64,000 bases of DNA, taken from positions 620,001 through 684,000 of the forward strand of contig CM074696.1 in NCBI GenBank assembly GCA_037367355.1, read 5' to 3'. Below, piece after piece: positions 44,946 to 55,400 of this stretch (its first letter is position 1; every line of letters begins with the position of its first letter). The notes beneath the pieces were generated by a model. It made no database searches. It was not told the DNA's origin and worked only from the letters and a program-made list of their open reading frames with translations. This DNA is from Neoscytalidium dimidiatum. Its lineage: Eukaryota; Ascomycota; Dothideomycetes; Botryosphaeriales; Botryosphaeriaceae. A program made the position numbers and the translations under genes.

Positions 44946-46091
44946 ATGGCGACTTGGATGATGGAGACAGTCTACATCCCCCAAGACGGCACGCCCCCCG
45001 AGCCTCGAGCTGCTCTTGATCCTCCACCACTCGACCCGCTACCTCCCTACGCCCGTGTGCGCTTCCCCTCAGAGGCTGCTATCGACGCCCCAACAACAAT
45101 ACAACGAGGACCGGGAGGATACGGAGTCACTCGCCCCGAGTGTCTCTTTCACAAGCAGGTTTGGCGCCAAGTCAAGCGCTTGGACTACCAGTCTGTTAGA
45201 GAGCTGCAGGGCCGCAAGCAGACGCTCCCCTTCGATTCTACCTGCGACTTTCTCGCCAACGCCGAGAACAACGTTTTCAGAAGCTGGGCCGCAGCCGGCA
45301 TCTGCCCACCCGAATGGGGGACCCCGTGGCCGAGCGGCACTGAGAGGTGGTCACGGAAGGCGCTTCCTGGAGGGCCTCGGATTGGCGCGCGCTGGCCGCA
45401 CGAGGAATACACAGAGCCCGTCCACGGCCTCGATTTGGCCGCATCCCGTCCCTCACGCTTGTTCGAGCTGCAGTGGGAGGAGGAGTTCCAATGGCACCGG
45501 GACGAAGCTGAGTTTTGGGGCCGCGAAATCGACGAAAATCAACTACGGCAAGAGTCGTTCCTTACTCTGAAGGAATTGTGGGTTGAAGACAAGCTCTGGA
45601 ACCTTCGCTGGTCCGAGTTTCCCGGGGATAGGTGGATGCATGAGGATAGCGAGGATGAGATGGAGGAGAACGCTGCGCCTGGTGCCGTCAGCCCCCCCCC
45701 ACCATATGCCGAGCTCTTTGGACCGGAACCAGATACCGAAGCTCCATCCCAGCGCTCGCCAGCCGCTGAGAATGGGGTACCGTCGTTCGCTGGTACGCGC
45801 TCTCACGTTTCAGACAACCTGAAGTCCGCCGGGCAATCGGAAGAGAACATCTCTAGACATGTCGCCACCACATCGTCGCGGCACGTGCTTCCTCGGACGC
45901 GCCGAACAAGGACAACGGAGCTGGCGGCTCAAGCAGCACCTCGTCGGAGTGCCAGGATCGCCGCCCTGAATGAAGCTCGCGGCAGCACTGCGAGCCCTCC
46001 CGCCTCCGCAACCACAGGTATCTCGAAAACCAGCCGGCGCGCTGAGAAGCGCGTCTGTCCCTTTCGAACACAGCGCACGCGGCGTCGGTAA
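44946..46091 (+). CDS. Hypothetical protein with Trp/Glu-rich middle and basic C-terminus
   Basis: Single-exon 381-aa protein of unknown function. The N-terminal about 60 residues are Pro-rich. Residues about 80-225 form a Trp- and acid-rich, probably folded part (ELQWEEEFQWHRDEAEFW; LWVEDKLWNLRWSEF). From about 235 to the end it is disordered and increasingly basic, with PRRSARIAALNEARG, a motif frequent at the C-termini of fungal nuclear or chromatin-associated proteins (general impression, not a family assignment). No signal peptide or membrane helix. GC-rich codon use like the neighbouring kinase and no RIP trace support it as a real gene. The ATG at 44946 follows a CA-rich leader; Met 5 and Met 6 are alternatives. 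Confidence 0.72.
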   Translation: MATWMMETVYIPQDGTPPEPRAALDPPPLDPLPPYARVRFPSEAAIDAPTTIQRGPGGYGVTRPECLFHKQVWRQVKRLDYQSVRELQGRKQTLPFDSTCDFLANAENNVFRSWAAAGICPPEWGTPWPSGTERWSRKALPGGPRIGARWPHEEYTEPVHGLDLAASRPSRLFELQWEEEFQWHRDEAEFWGREIDENQLRQESFLTLKELWVEDKLWNLRWSEFPGDRWMHEDSEDEMEENAAPGAVSPPPPYAELFGPEPDTEAPSQRSPAAENGVPSFAGTRSHVSDNLKSAGQSEENISRHVATTSSRHVLPRTRRTRTTELAAQAAPRRSARIAALNEARGSTASPPASATTGISKTSRRAEKRVCPFRTQRTRRR

Positions 46092-47441
46092 TCCAAGAGT
46101 CTCCGATAGTCAGAAATAACCTCATGCTCCGTGGAGCGTCGTTGCCGCCGACCCTGGGTCTTACAATTTCGCGGGCTTTGTGCCCCAGCTAAACATTCTG
46201 TTGCGGGATTTCATCTGACGGGCGGTCTTGAGCCTCAAAGTCGAGTCCAGATGCTGGACTCGTAGCTGTGAGGTCACAACTCTCTATTCCGGCTCTAGCG
46301 GACCAGCGAGCTTAATGCACGGAGTTCACAGCGTAAAGATGCAGATGGGAAAATGCTTTTACACTTTAATTACGCTATGGGTGGGACGATCCTGGGATGC
46401 AGAAGCTGGAATTGCACGCTCAATAGTCCAGGAGCTTGAGCGACTAAACTTAGTGGCTACGTCCGGAACCAAATCTCAGCTGTACAATAATGTCATGAAA
46501 GGCTGCCAAAGCGGGCGTACCTGGTGCGGTTGCGAAGTGATTGAAAGCGAGTGAATTTCTGCCAGTATGGTAGGTTTCGGGGACGACAAACAGGCCGAAG
46601 CTGGTCTCTGGTGAAGCAACTGATTCGGGTAGATCCGAAGCTTCCTGGTCCTGCCGAATGTCTGCCTTTCGCTCGCCGGGCTCCATGGTTCGTTCGCTGC
46701 GGACTATGGTAAGAAAGTAATGTTCGCTATTTCTTAAAGTGAAAGAGGAGAGAACTACGGATAGGAGTGCGAATGATGCTCTTAAAGCAGGGAGACTGGC
46801 TTTTTTTTATTAAAAAAAAAAAAAAAAAACCGAAGCCATGGTTAACTTTGGAGCTGAGAAACCGGCTTCTACGCCAGCTGACCCCAAACGGAAGTCGAAA
46901 GTGAAAATGCAACATTCGGCTTGGGGTTTAGTGGTTCCGTCAGAGTTGCTAAGCTGAAGGTTAACTTTAGCCGCCTGCTCAAATGGTAGGCGCCCGCCCC
47001 CACATGCCGCCACGCAGGATATGACAATTGTCTTCCCTCTTCCGCCTTTCGCTCTTCCGCCACATGACATTTAGCAATCTGCACACATGATATAACTGGG
47101 AACACAATAGCTGATTGGAATAGCGGCCGGAAAGTCTATTACTTACGACTTTGCGATCGCCGCCAGTCCAGCATTCCTAAAGGCGCCGACAGACAGCGGT
47201 GAGAGACCAGCTCCTTCACCTATGACGCTATCCCAAAGGCTTTCTCACATCCCATTACCTGGGAGTTTCCGGCTTATACTCTTGCTCAATTGAAGCTTCG
47301 CCCCTTCCTGAGAAAGGAGTGGAGCTAAGAATGGCTACGCTTCCAGCGCGATAAAAGTGCCACGAGAAGGATGACCTCAAGGATGGGAGGAGGAGGCTAT
47401 ACCATTGATTAGACATATATTGGGCTTTGGCCTAGGCAAAC
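46092..47441. other. Intergenic; no gene seen
   Basis: Contains a T8-A18 run at about 46802-46829, and otherwise ordinary DNA with short overlapping frames on both strands. The frames read on minus near 46450-47105 lack motifs. The poly-A could be a retroposition scar, but no target duplication is evident. Confidence 0.4.
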
Positions 47442-48224
47442 CTACGTTAAAAGCTCTGGCTTAGCTTCGGTCTCCTCTTCATCCTGCTCTCTTTGTATCC
47501 TCTCAAGATCCTGAACCATTTCACTGACGGAAGAATATTCTATATGCCAACACTTTTTGATAATCGGGCCCAAGATGAGCGAGCTTGTGTCTGGAAATCT
47601 CTGTGCGCAGAACAGCTCTTGGATTTCTTTGTCTGTGCGATCATGATAGGGCTGCCACGTTGTTTCGACCTCAAATAAGATGGATCCTAGAGCAAAGATT
47701 TCGGATTGCACTGAAGGGGTCATTGAACATAGCTCCGGGTGCTCGAAACGCTGGCCGGGAGCCACCAGCGGTACGCTTCCATCTATTGAAGAACCGGCAA
47801 AGTCAGAGAGCATAGCGTTGTCTCTCCAGTCGAGGAGAACATTGTGTGGACCAATATCAACCTGCCGCACATTGCATGAATGTATATGTTGGAGGGTCTG
47901 GGATATCTGAATAGCCCAGCGTGCGACATCCCGGGACGGGGGGGCCTGGTTGGCATTCCGTAGTTCAAGAAGTCGTTGCCGGAGTGGATACTGGAGACGT
48001 TCGAGAGCAAGAGCATCGCCTTCTATCGAAAGGGGTCTGGTAATGTGTGGGTGGTTGTCCAAGCGCTCGTAGATGGTGCGTTTGTGACGGCGACTGTCTC
48101 TGACTTCGCGTAGACCATGCTTGACATACCGGCTGATAGAAAGGGCAGCCTGTAAACACTGCCGGGGTGGGGAGATGCTGGCTCCGTTGGGAGACACTGT
48201 TGTCGCAGTAAGCAAAGGTACCAA
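47442..48224 (-). CDS. Degenerate protein-kinase-like protein
   Basis: 260-aa single-exon protein with a protein kinase C-lobe pattern. Readable marks: VKHGLREVRDSRRHKRTIYERLDNHPHI (N-lobe strand/helix C region), the catalytic-loop position NVRQVDIGPHNVLL, LSDFAGSSIDG (DFG position as DFA), and PEL with SEIFALGSILFEVETTW (helix F). The HRD His and Arg are replaced (RQVD keeps the Asp), the Gly of DFG is replaced by Ala, and there is no canonical glycine loop. This type is common among fungal kinase-like expansion proteins, many of uncertain activity, so it may be a pseudokinase. The N-terminus may be incomplete, since the first about 30 residues are Ser/Thr-rich and unlike a kinase start. No intron is needed. 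Confidence 0.72.
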   Translation of the reverse strand: MVPLLTATTVSPNGASISPPRQCLQAALSISRYVKHGLREVRDSRRHKRTIYERLDNHPHITRPLSIEGDALALERLQYPLRQRLLELRNANQAPPSRDVARWAIQISQTLQHIHSCNVRQVDIGPHNVLLDWRDNAMLSDFAGSSIDGSVPLVAPGQRFEHPELCSMTPSVQSEIFALGSILFEVETTWQPYHDRTDKEIQELFCAQRFPDTSSLILGPIIKKCWHIEYSSVSEMVQDLERIQREQDEEETEAKPELLT

Positions 48225-49108
48225 TGTTCAAGTGTCGTTCGTCTACGTTTCGCAGGGAAATGAGGAGTCTCGGATCATAGTTATGCAAGTGGAGCTAAGC
48301 CTTCGTGGGCAGCGTCGGGAAAGTCCATGCTTTTCAGGAAACTCTAAGCAAAGCTCATTTTTGGCGTTAACGTAGATACACGTGCCCATGTGATTGGAAT
48401 GGAGTTTGGCCAATGGGACGAACGGGATATTTCTACGGCTACTATTCTAGCTGTCGCGATGCATCACGCCCTCTGGGAACTAGCCGAGCATACGAGGACG
48501 CCGGTCATTATATGGGATCTAAAATCCACAGATAGTGCCTCTTAGGTTAGCACCGAGGACGATTACCAGTCCGCTAAGGACGACGAGGAGGCTCTAATAG
48601 AATTATCTTACGAGTCAGACGCTTCGTTATTATTTTTCTATAAAGCTTATAAACTATACCTAAGTACTACGCTAACTATAAATACTATAAATACTTAATA
48701 AAGCGTCTAAGTAAATCTAGGCCTAACTTTATATATATATATAGAAGATTTCTAAGTAGTTACTTTTAAATACTTTTAAATAACTTAGCTATTCTTAGTT
48801 TATTTTATATTATATTAACCTCTAAAGAATTCTAGATATCTATTCTAAAATTTTATAAAATAAGATCTTAGAAAAAGCTAGTAATTAGTATTAAAGTATT
48901 ATTTTAAAGATTATTTAAAATAAACTTTTATAGAAGATTTATTTTCTTAAGTATAATAGATTTTATTTAAAGATAGTTTTTCTATATATTTTAATATATA
49001 TATTATTTATATAATATAAAGAATATATTTAAAAGAATAAAATAAAAAAAATTTATAGTTTTAAAAAGTTAGTAAAAATATATTAAATTTTCTATTTCTT
49101 TATAAAGC
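48225..49108. other. Transition into second RIP-mutated tract
   Basis: Ordinary DNA to about 48540, then increasingly AT-rich with TG/CA nearly absent from about 48640. The AT-rich part shows no recognisable coding remains. Confidence 0.5.
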
Positions 49109-49846
49109 TGTTACGAACTCCGGAATACACGGGCTTTATAGCTATAAGGGCCGTAAGCCCGTACGGGGAAAAGAGCTATAAGGCCTAAGAATCCTATATA
49201 TAGTAGAGCCGCACTCCCTAAACCCGCACGGGAAGACCGGAATACGGGACGACGGCGCGTACGGGGACACTAGTAGGCAACAATAACCACCCGTACGAAA
49301 GAACGCCTACGGGCGCAATAACTAGAAAGAAGGCACGGACTAACGTAGAGCCCGCAAGGGACGAAGGGCCGTACGGAAGGGAAGTAGGAAAGCCGATAAG
49401 AATAAATACTACGGAATAAGAGTATAGCGGTAATATCGTCCGCTAGTACTAGTAGAAGTCGGATTTTAGAAAAGAGGCGTTAGGTACCCGGGTTACGTAG
49501 GATCTATTAGGTCTATCTAGAAATTAGAAGTCTTAGTACTAATCTAACTCTTAGATTAATCTAATACTACGACTAATCTAATAGTCGTTCTAATCCCTAG
49601 ATTATTATAGCTTTCCTATAGTATATAGATACGCTCGTTAGGTAGTATCTTAACTCTTATAGTTAACTTAAAGTTCTAATTCGATACTATATTAACTTAG
49701 AGGTAATAAGGCCTATCGAACTCCTATATTACGTAACTTCTTATTCTATTATCGCTCTCCTTTCCTCGTCTTTAAGATAAATCCTTCGATAAACCCGAAC
49801 CTACTAGGTAACTCTAAAGCCTAGTAGTAGAGGCCCCGTCGTTATA
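49109..49846 (+). repeat. 738-bp LTR of the A/B/C chromovirus family, least mutated end
   Basis: Starts TGTTACGAACTCCGG, keeping the canonical TG start, and ends GTCGTTATA. Its middle block matches only the LTR at 31999-32736, so it is the C-type variant. It keeps more TG/CA than other copies in its first 250 bp. Confidence 0.85.
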
Positions 49847-50161
49847 CTTTAACTACTATCCTTATAGGAAAGAAAGCGATTTAATTAGAAAAATAGGAAG
49901 TATTTCCTTACTCTAAGAAGTGCTAATAGTATTAGCTATTATAGCGGACATACACCTAGTAATGAGAATGCGTTATAAGAGGTAGAATACTCTAGGCTCG
50001 TAGTAACCGCCGTAATATAGTACGGTAGTAGGAAACTAATACCCTAATATACTAACTAACGAGAAGCTGCTTAATATAATCCTAGAACTTCGAAACGAAA
50101 ACGTAATTCTACGTACTTAGCTTACCTAGGTACTAGCTCTACTACCGGCTACTAAGGTTAA
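49847..50161 (+). mobile_element. 5' end of a truncated C-type chromovirus (leader and gag start)
   Basis: 315 bp matching the first internal bases of element B (22343-22650), ending at ctactaaggttaa. It is cut off by the solo LTR at 50162, and the rest of the element is absent on the right. Confidence 0.75.
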
Positions 50162-50541
50162 TGTTACGCCGGGACTCTTTCTAGGGGAGTCGAGGCGCGT
50201 CGTCAGGCAGCTTGGGCTTTCTAGGGGCCAATACAGTGGTAGGCAGGGGAGGTTCGTACAATAGTAGGGTAGGAATCAATTGACAAGTTGACCACGAGGT
50301 CTAACTCGATAAATGAGTGTGGTCTATATACATGGGTGTGATCGACGATCAGTAGTGTCTGTAATGTTAACCCACTGATCAGTACTGATCGGTGGTCCGA
50401 GCTTTGCTGAGCGAGTGTGCGGTGGTCTGGTGCATCAGTGTCGGTAGGTATTCTGCCGAGTTAGGCCCCGAGTTGGTCACGTGGGCGGTGAGTAGTCGTA
50501 GGGTTTCGTTATCCGCCTTTCTGGGCGACTGTGCCGTAACA
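50162..50541 (-). repeat. Solo LTR of family D, nearly unmutated
   Basis: 380 bp with intact ends TGTTACGCCGGGACTC and GTGCCGTAACA on plus. It is the reverse complement of the D-family LTR, full of TG and CA, unlike all neighbours. Flanks show no clear target duplication (left gttaa, right aaggg). It sits at the junction between the truncated gypsy element and LINE sequence. Confidence 0.85.
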
Positions 50542-51662
50542 AAGGGTGGGATCACGGCTTCTATTTTAAGGGGAGTAATTAGAGCGGTTTTAAAAACGCC
50601 TAGTATTTTCCGTAGAGCTAGATTCTAGAGTATCGTAGCTTTTCGTTTAAAATTCGCTTGGTTATTCCAGTATAAAACGGAGCCGTAGTCGGAGACGAAG
50701 GTAACACAGGCTAAGTATAACTACCGTACCGCGTTAGGTTTTAGTCTATTTTCGATATTAGCTAGTCAGTTTATCCTCGAAAGACTCGAACGAGCTTAGC
50801 TTATTCTAATATTGACGTGTTCCTTAAAATTAAGGAGTAGGTCTAAGAAAACTCCTAGATATCGGACTAGATTCTTAGGTTTTATAACTAAACCCGTAGG
50901 TAGTTTTAAAGTAGAATCTCTTGCCGTTTTTTCTTTAGAAAAGTGTATTAATTCGGTTTTTTCGAGGTCGAATTATATAGTATTTTCCGCGTCTAGTTTA
51001 TAGAGTCTTTCCGTTTCTCTTTCTAGTATCTTAATATTATTTTTCCAGCTTTTCGAGCTTACTATTAAAGAGATATTATCGACGTAGGATAGATAGCTAG
51101 CGGAGTTTATTTAGAATAGATCTCGGATATAAATTAGAAATAGTATCGACGAAATAGGGCTTCCTTACGGTATACCCGTTTCTACGTTACTAAACTCTTC
51201 TATATTTCCGTCGAAACTAAGGCGTAGTTATCGGGAATTTAAGAAAGTTCTAATCTACGCGAGTAGATTAGTTAGGAGCTTTAACTTTCTTAGAATTCCT
51301 AGGAGTTATTCGCGACACAATTACATCAAAGCGCGTGTACGTCTAGAAATAGCGTAGATGTTTTTAGCTTTGCCTTTTAATTTTCCTCTACTAAATTCGT
51401 TAGAATAAAGTAGGCGTCTATAGCGGATTTTTTTAGTCTTCCCCCTATTTATATAGGGTGGATTAGGTTTGTCGTTTCCGCTAGAAAACCGAGGCGTTTA
51501 GCTATTACTCGTTCGAGTACTTTTCCTAGGTAATTTAATAAAGAAATAACCCTATAAGTCTTAGGATTTACGGGATCCGGCTTATTAGGTTTCTTTAAAA
51601 TTGCCCCCGTTGCTTATCTCTAGCATTTTAGATAGTAGCTATATTTAAAGAGGTTCGAATAG
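50542..51662 (-). mobile_element. LINE (Tad-like) reverse transcriptase, 3' part
   Basis: On minus, the remains of a non-LTR retrotransposon RT: GIP-GSPISSILFLIYIRDLF, then the active-site box at 51075-51086 reading YVDN (ancestral YVDD inferred), then FDLEKTELIHFSKEK and RYLGVFLDLLLNFKEHV near 50820-51000. Only partly RIP-mutated. The upstream half of the same element resumes at 58591, beyond element D, with AATAG at both junctions. Confidence 0.8.
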
Positions 51663-52415
51663 TATTATGGTATAGTCGCCTAGAAAAGGCGGATAACGAA
51701 ACCCTACGACTACTTACCGCCTATATTACGGCACAGTCGCCCAGAAAGGCGGATAACGAAACCCTACGACTACTCACCGCCCACGTGACCAACTCGGGGC
51801 CTAACTCGGCAGAATACCTACCGACACTGATGCACCAGACCACCGCACACTCGCTCAGCAAAGCTCGGACCACCGATCCGAGTACTGATCGGTGGGTTAA
51901 CGACACGAATCACTACTAATCGTACCGATCACTCATGTATATAGACCACACTTATTTATCGTAGTGGGACCCTCGTGGTCAACTTGTCAATTCCTACCCT
52001 ACTATTATACGAACCTCCCTGCCTACCACACTGTTGGCATAAGCCCAAGCTGCCTGACGGCGCCTCGACTCCCCAGAAAGAGTCCCGGCGTAACACCTCG
52101 TAACTAACTCGGGGCTTACTTTTAGAATACCTACCCAAACTGTCACGTACAAACCACGCGTATACTCGCTTAGTAGAGCTCAGACTACTAATTAGTATTA
52201 ATTAGTAGGTTATTATAGATTACTAATAATGCACCGTTACTTACTATATAGACTATACTTATTTAGCGTAGTTAGGACCCTCGTAGTTAACTTATTAATT
52301 AATTCCTACTCTACTATTATATAAACCTCCCCTACCTACTACTATATCGGCCCTAGAAAGCCTAAGCTATCTAACGACGCGCCTTGACTCCCCTAGAAAG
52401 AGTCCCGGCGTAATA
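51663..52415 (+). repeat. Element D 5' LTR, split by a solo LTR
   Basis: RIP-mutated LTR in two pieces, 51663-51723 and 52096-52415. Together they match the 3' LTR at 58207-58590. Confidence 0.85.
51724..52095 (+). repeat. Solo LTR of family D inside the D 5' LTR, nearly unmutated
   Basis: 372 bp from TATTACGGCACAG to GGCGTAACA, rich in TG/CA. It is an inverted near-copy of 50162-50541, with a few differences (e.g. gatccgagtactgatcgg in place of gatcagtactgatcag). The target duplication is not clean: left ccgcc, right cctcg. Confidence 0.85.
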
Positions 52416-55400
52416 CTTTAACTACCTTTTTATAGGTACCGGAGGTAAACCTACCCTAAAAACTACTAACTATAATATCCTAGACCGAAATTAGGAATAA
52501 CCTCCCGACGGAGAAGGATTAGCTTTAGTTAATCCGTCCCTTAATTTCTAGAAACCTAGCCCTTAATATAAGACTACTTATTTTAGAAGCGTATTTCTTA
52601 GGTATAGCCTCCTTAAGTCGAGTAATTAACAGACCTAGAGTACTAGAAGACGCTAGCGATAACTACGGTTAAGTTCTTCTAGAGTACTTTATTTAAGGAT
52701 AAGCCTTTACCGTTAACCGTACTATATAGCCTTCTATACTAGCCACCCCCGCGATACCGGAACCGACCCGATACGACACCAAGCTAAAGATTAAGACCCC
52801 CGATATCTACGATAGGAATCGGCGTAAACTTAATAATTTCCTAGCCTAGTTAGAAAACTACTTCGAGTTCTATAAAACGTTATTTAAGGACGATAAGGAA
52901 AGGGTCCGCTTTATAGGAACCTACCTCCGAGGTAACGTAGTACGATAGTTCGAACCCTATCGAAAGGACTTCCGCTCGGCTATCCTATATACGGAAACTA
53001 GCAACCTATTCGCTAACTATAATCGCTTCGCCGACGTAATTAGGCAAGCCTTTAGTAGTAAAAACGAGGAGTAGGAGGCCGCCCTTCGAATTTAGGATCT
53101 CCGATAAACTCGATTAGTCTCGGAATATATTCACGAATTCCATTATCTCCTTACTCCTTAATTAGAACGACTAATCCCTTAAATACATCTTTTATAAAGG
53201 GCTAAAGCACAGTATAAAGGCCGAATTCGCCCGTATAGGATTGCCTAGAGACCTTAGCGAGACTATTAACACGGCTATCCGAGTCGACTAATAACTGTTT
53301 AATTTTAGATAAGAAATAGGCTAAATCCGATACTCGGCTAACACCTCGTAACCCTAAAATAACCTACCCCTAGGGGACCCTATAGACTTAGATACTAACT
53401 AACGACGAAACCCTCGGCTAGCGCCGGAGGAAGAATAGAGACGGCGCGAAAAGAGTCTTTACTTCTACTATAGAAAGTACGGATATATTAGTAGAAACTA
53501 CCTAGACAAACGAACTAGTAACTAGTAGACTAACGATAAGAAAACCACCTCGGCTACTAAAGGACGGCCTAAGACCCCCGACTATAATACTATCTACTAG
53601 TCTACTTATAGTATCGAGGCCTACCCTATTTACTAGGAGGCTAAGAATATTAGCGGGTACCACCTAAAAAACTAGAAACGCCTACTAAACTAGGGCTATA
53701 GTAGGCGAGTCTCCTACTCTATAGGACTATAGTAGTATCGACCGGAAAAACCATAGGACACCTATTAGAAAGCGAGGAAGATTCCGTAGAATACGGGAAC
53801 TACTAGGTTATCGTAATAAGAATTAATAGACGACGAGCGCTTACCCTTATCGACTCCGTATTATAAGAAAACTACGTCTTAAACCAATTCGTAGAAAAAG
53901 CCAACCTAAAACCTAGAGAAAAAGACTAACTATATTAGCTAAGAACCGTTAATAGATCCCCCAGCTTCTTTAGAGATAGAAAGGTAATTATCGAAACTCC
54001 GAAACTAACCCTCGAATATAAAAACCATAGAGAACGTATCTATCTAGACGTTACTAGAATTCCTAAGTATAATATTATTCTAGGCATCCCTTAGTAAAAG
54101 AAATAGAAAATATAATACGATTAGAATAATAGAGGAATTACCCTTAAGTCTAGAGAACGAAATTAAGAACTAGAATAGAAACCACGCACTATAACCGAAC
54201 CGATTACCTACGTAAGCTTAATTTCGAAAGCTACGCTAGAAAGAATCCGAAAGAAGGGGCAAGCAATTAGAATAATATAGTATCGCCCTACTACTACGAA
54301 TAAGGAAAGAACCCGATAGATTAGTACTACTAGACGAGAAAAACCAGACTACCCGATACCTATAGAAGAAGATAACCCTACTAGGATACACGAACAATAC
54401 CTTAATAGCGTTTCTAAGGAATACTACCGGTTTAAGAAAATTTTCAGAGAAAAGATTAAAGACGTACTACCGGAATACAAACTATAGGACTATAAGATCA
54501 ACCTAAAACTAGGCACCGAACCCCGATTTAGACTCTTATACCTAATATCGGAAAGGGAGTTATAAGTAATAAGGGAACACTTAGACTTATTACTAAAGAA
54601 GAGATATATCCGACCCTCTTAGTCCTTAGTAGGATTCCCCGTCCTCTTCGTACTAAAGCCCGGAGGCAAGTTACGCCTCTATATAGATTATAGATCTCTA
54701 AACGACATTACTATTAAAGACCGCTACCCTCTACCTCGTATCGACGAACTAAGAGATCGCCTCTCCGGAGCGCGGTTCTTTACTAAGCTAGACCTACGGG
54801 ATAGATACTACCTTATCCGAATTAAGGAAGGATATAAATAGAAAACTATATTTAGAACTCGATACGGCCTATACGAGTACTTAGTAATACCTTTCGGACT
54901 TATTAATGCTCCTACTATATTCCAAGCCCTCGTTAACTACGTCCTACGGGAATACCTAGACCGATTCTATATAGCCTACCTCGACGATATTCTAATATAC
55001 TTAGAAACCCTTAAAGAATATAAGGAATATATATCTAAAGTCCTCTAGAAACTACTCGAATATAACCTCTCCGTTAAACTAGAAAAATACACCTTCTATA
55101 CCTAAAAGATAGAATTCCTAGGCTTTATTATCGAACTAGGAAAGATAGTTATAGACCTAAAAAAGGTGGAAGATATCCTAAAGTAGCTAGAACTAAGAAA
55201 CGTTAAAGAAGTATAAGCCTTTCTAGAATTTACTAACTTCTACCGACGATTTATCGAACGATACTTATATATAGCCGAACTACTAATTCGACTTACCCGA
55301 AAGGATACCCCCTTCGCCTAAGAGGAACCCTAGTAAGAGGCGTTTAACTAACTTAAAAGGGCCTTCGTAGAAGTACTAGTACTAATTATATTCGACCCCG

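Noticed and set aside
46802..46829. T8/A18 run as evidence for a retrogene or processed pseudogene
   Set aside because: No coding remains or target duplication found beside it; a simple homopolymer is sufficient.
50392..50628. 78-codon frame MVRALLSECAVVW.. and the similar minus-strand frame at 51721-51906
   Set aside because: Both lie in the two unmutated solo LTRs; chance open frames in non-coding LTR sequence.
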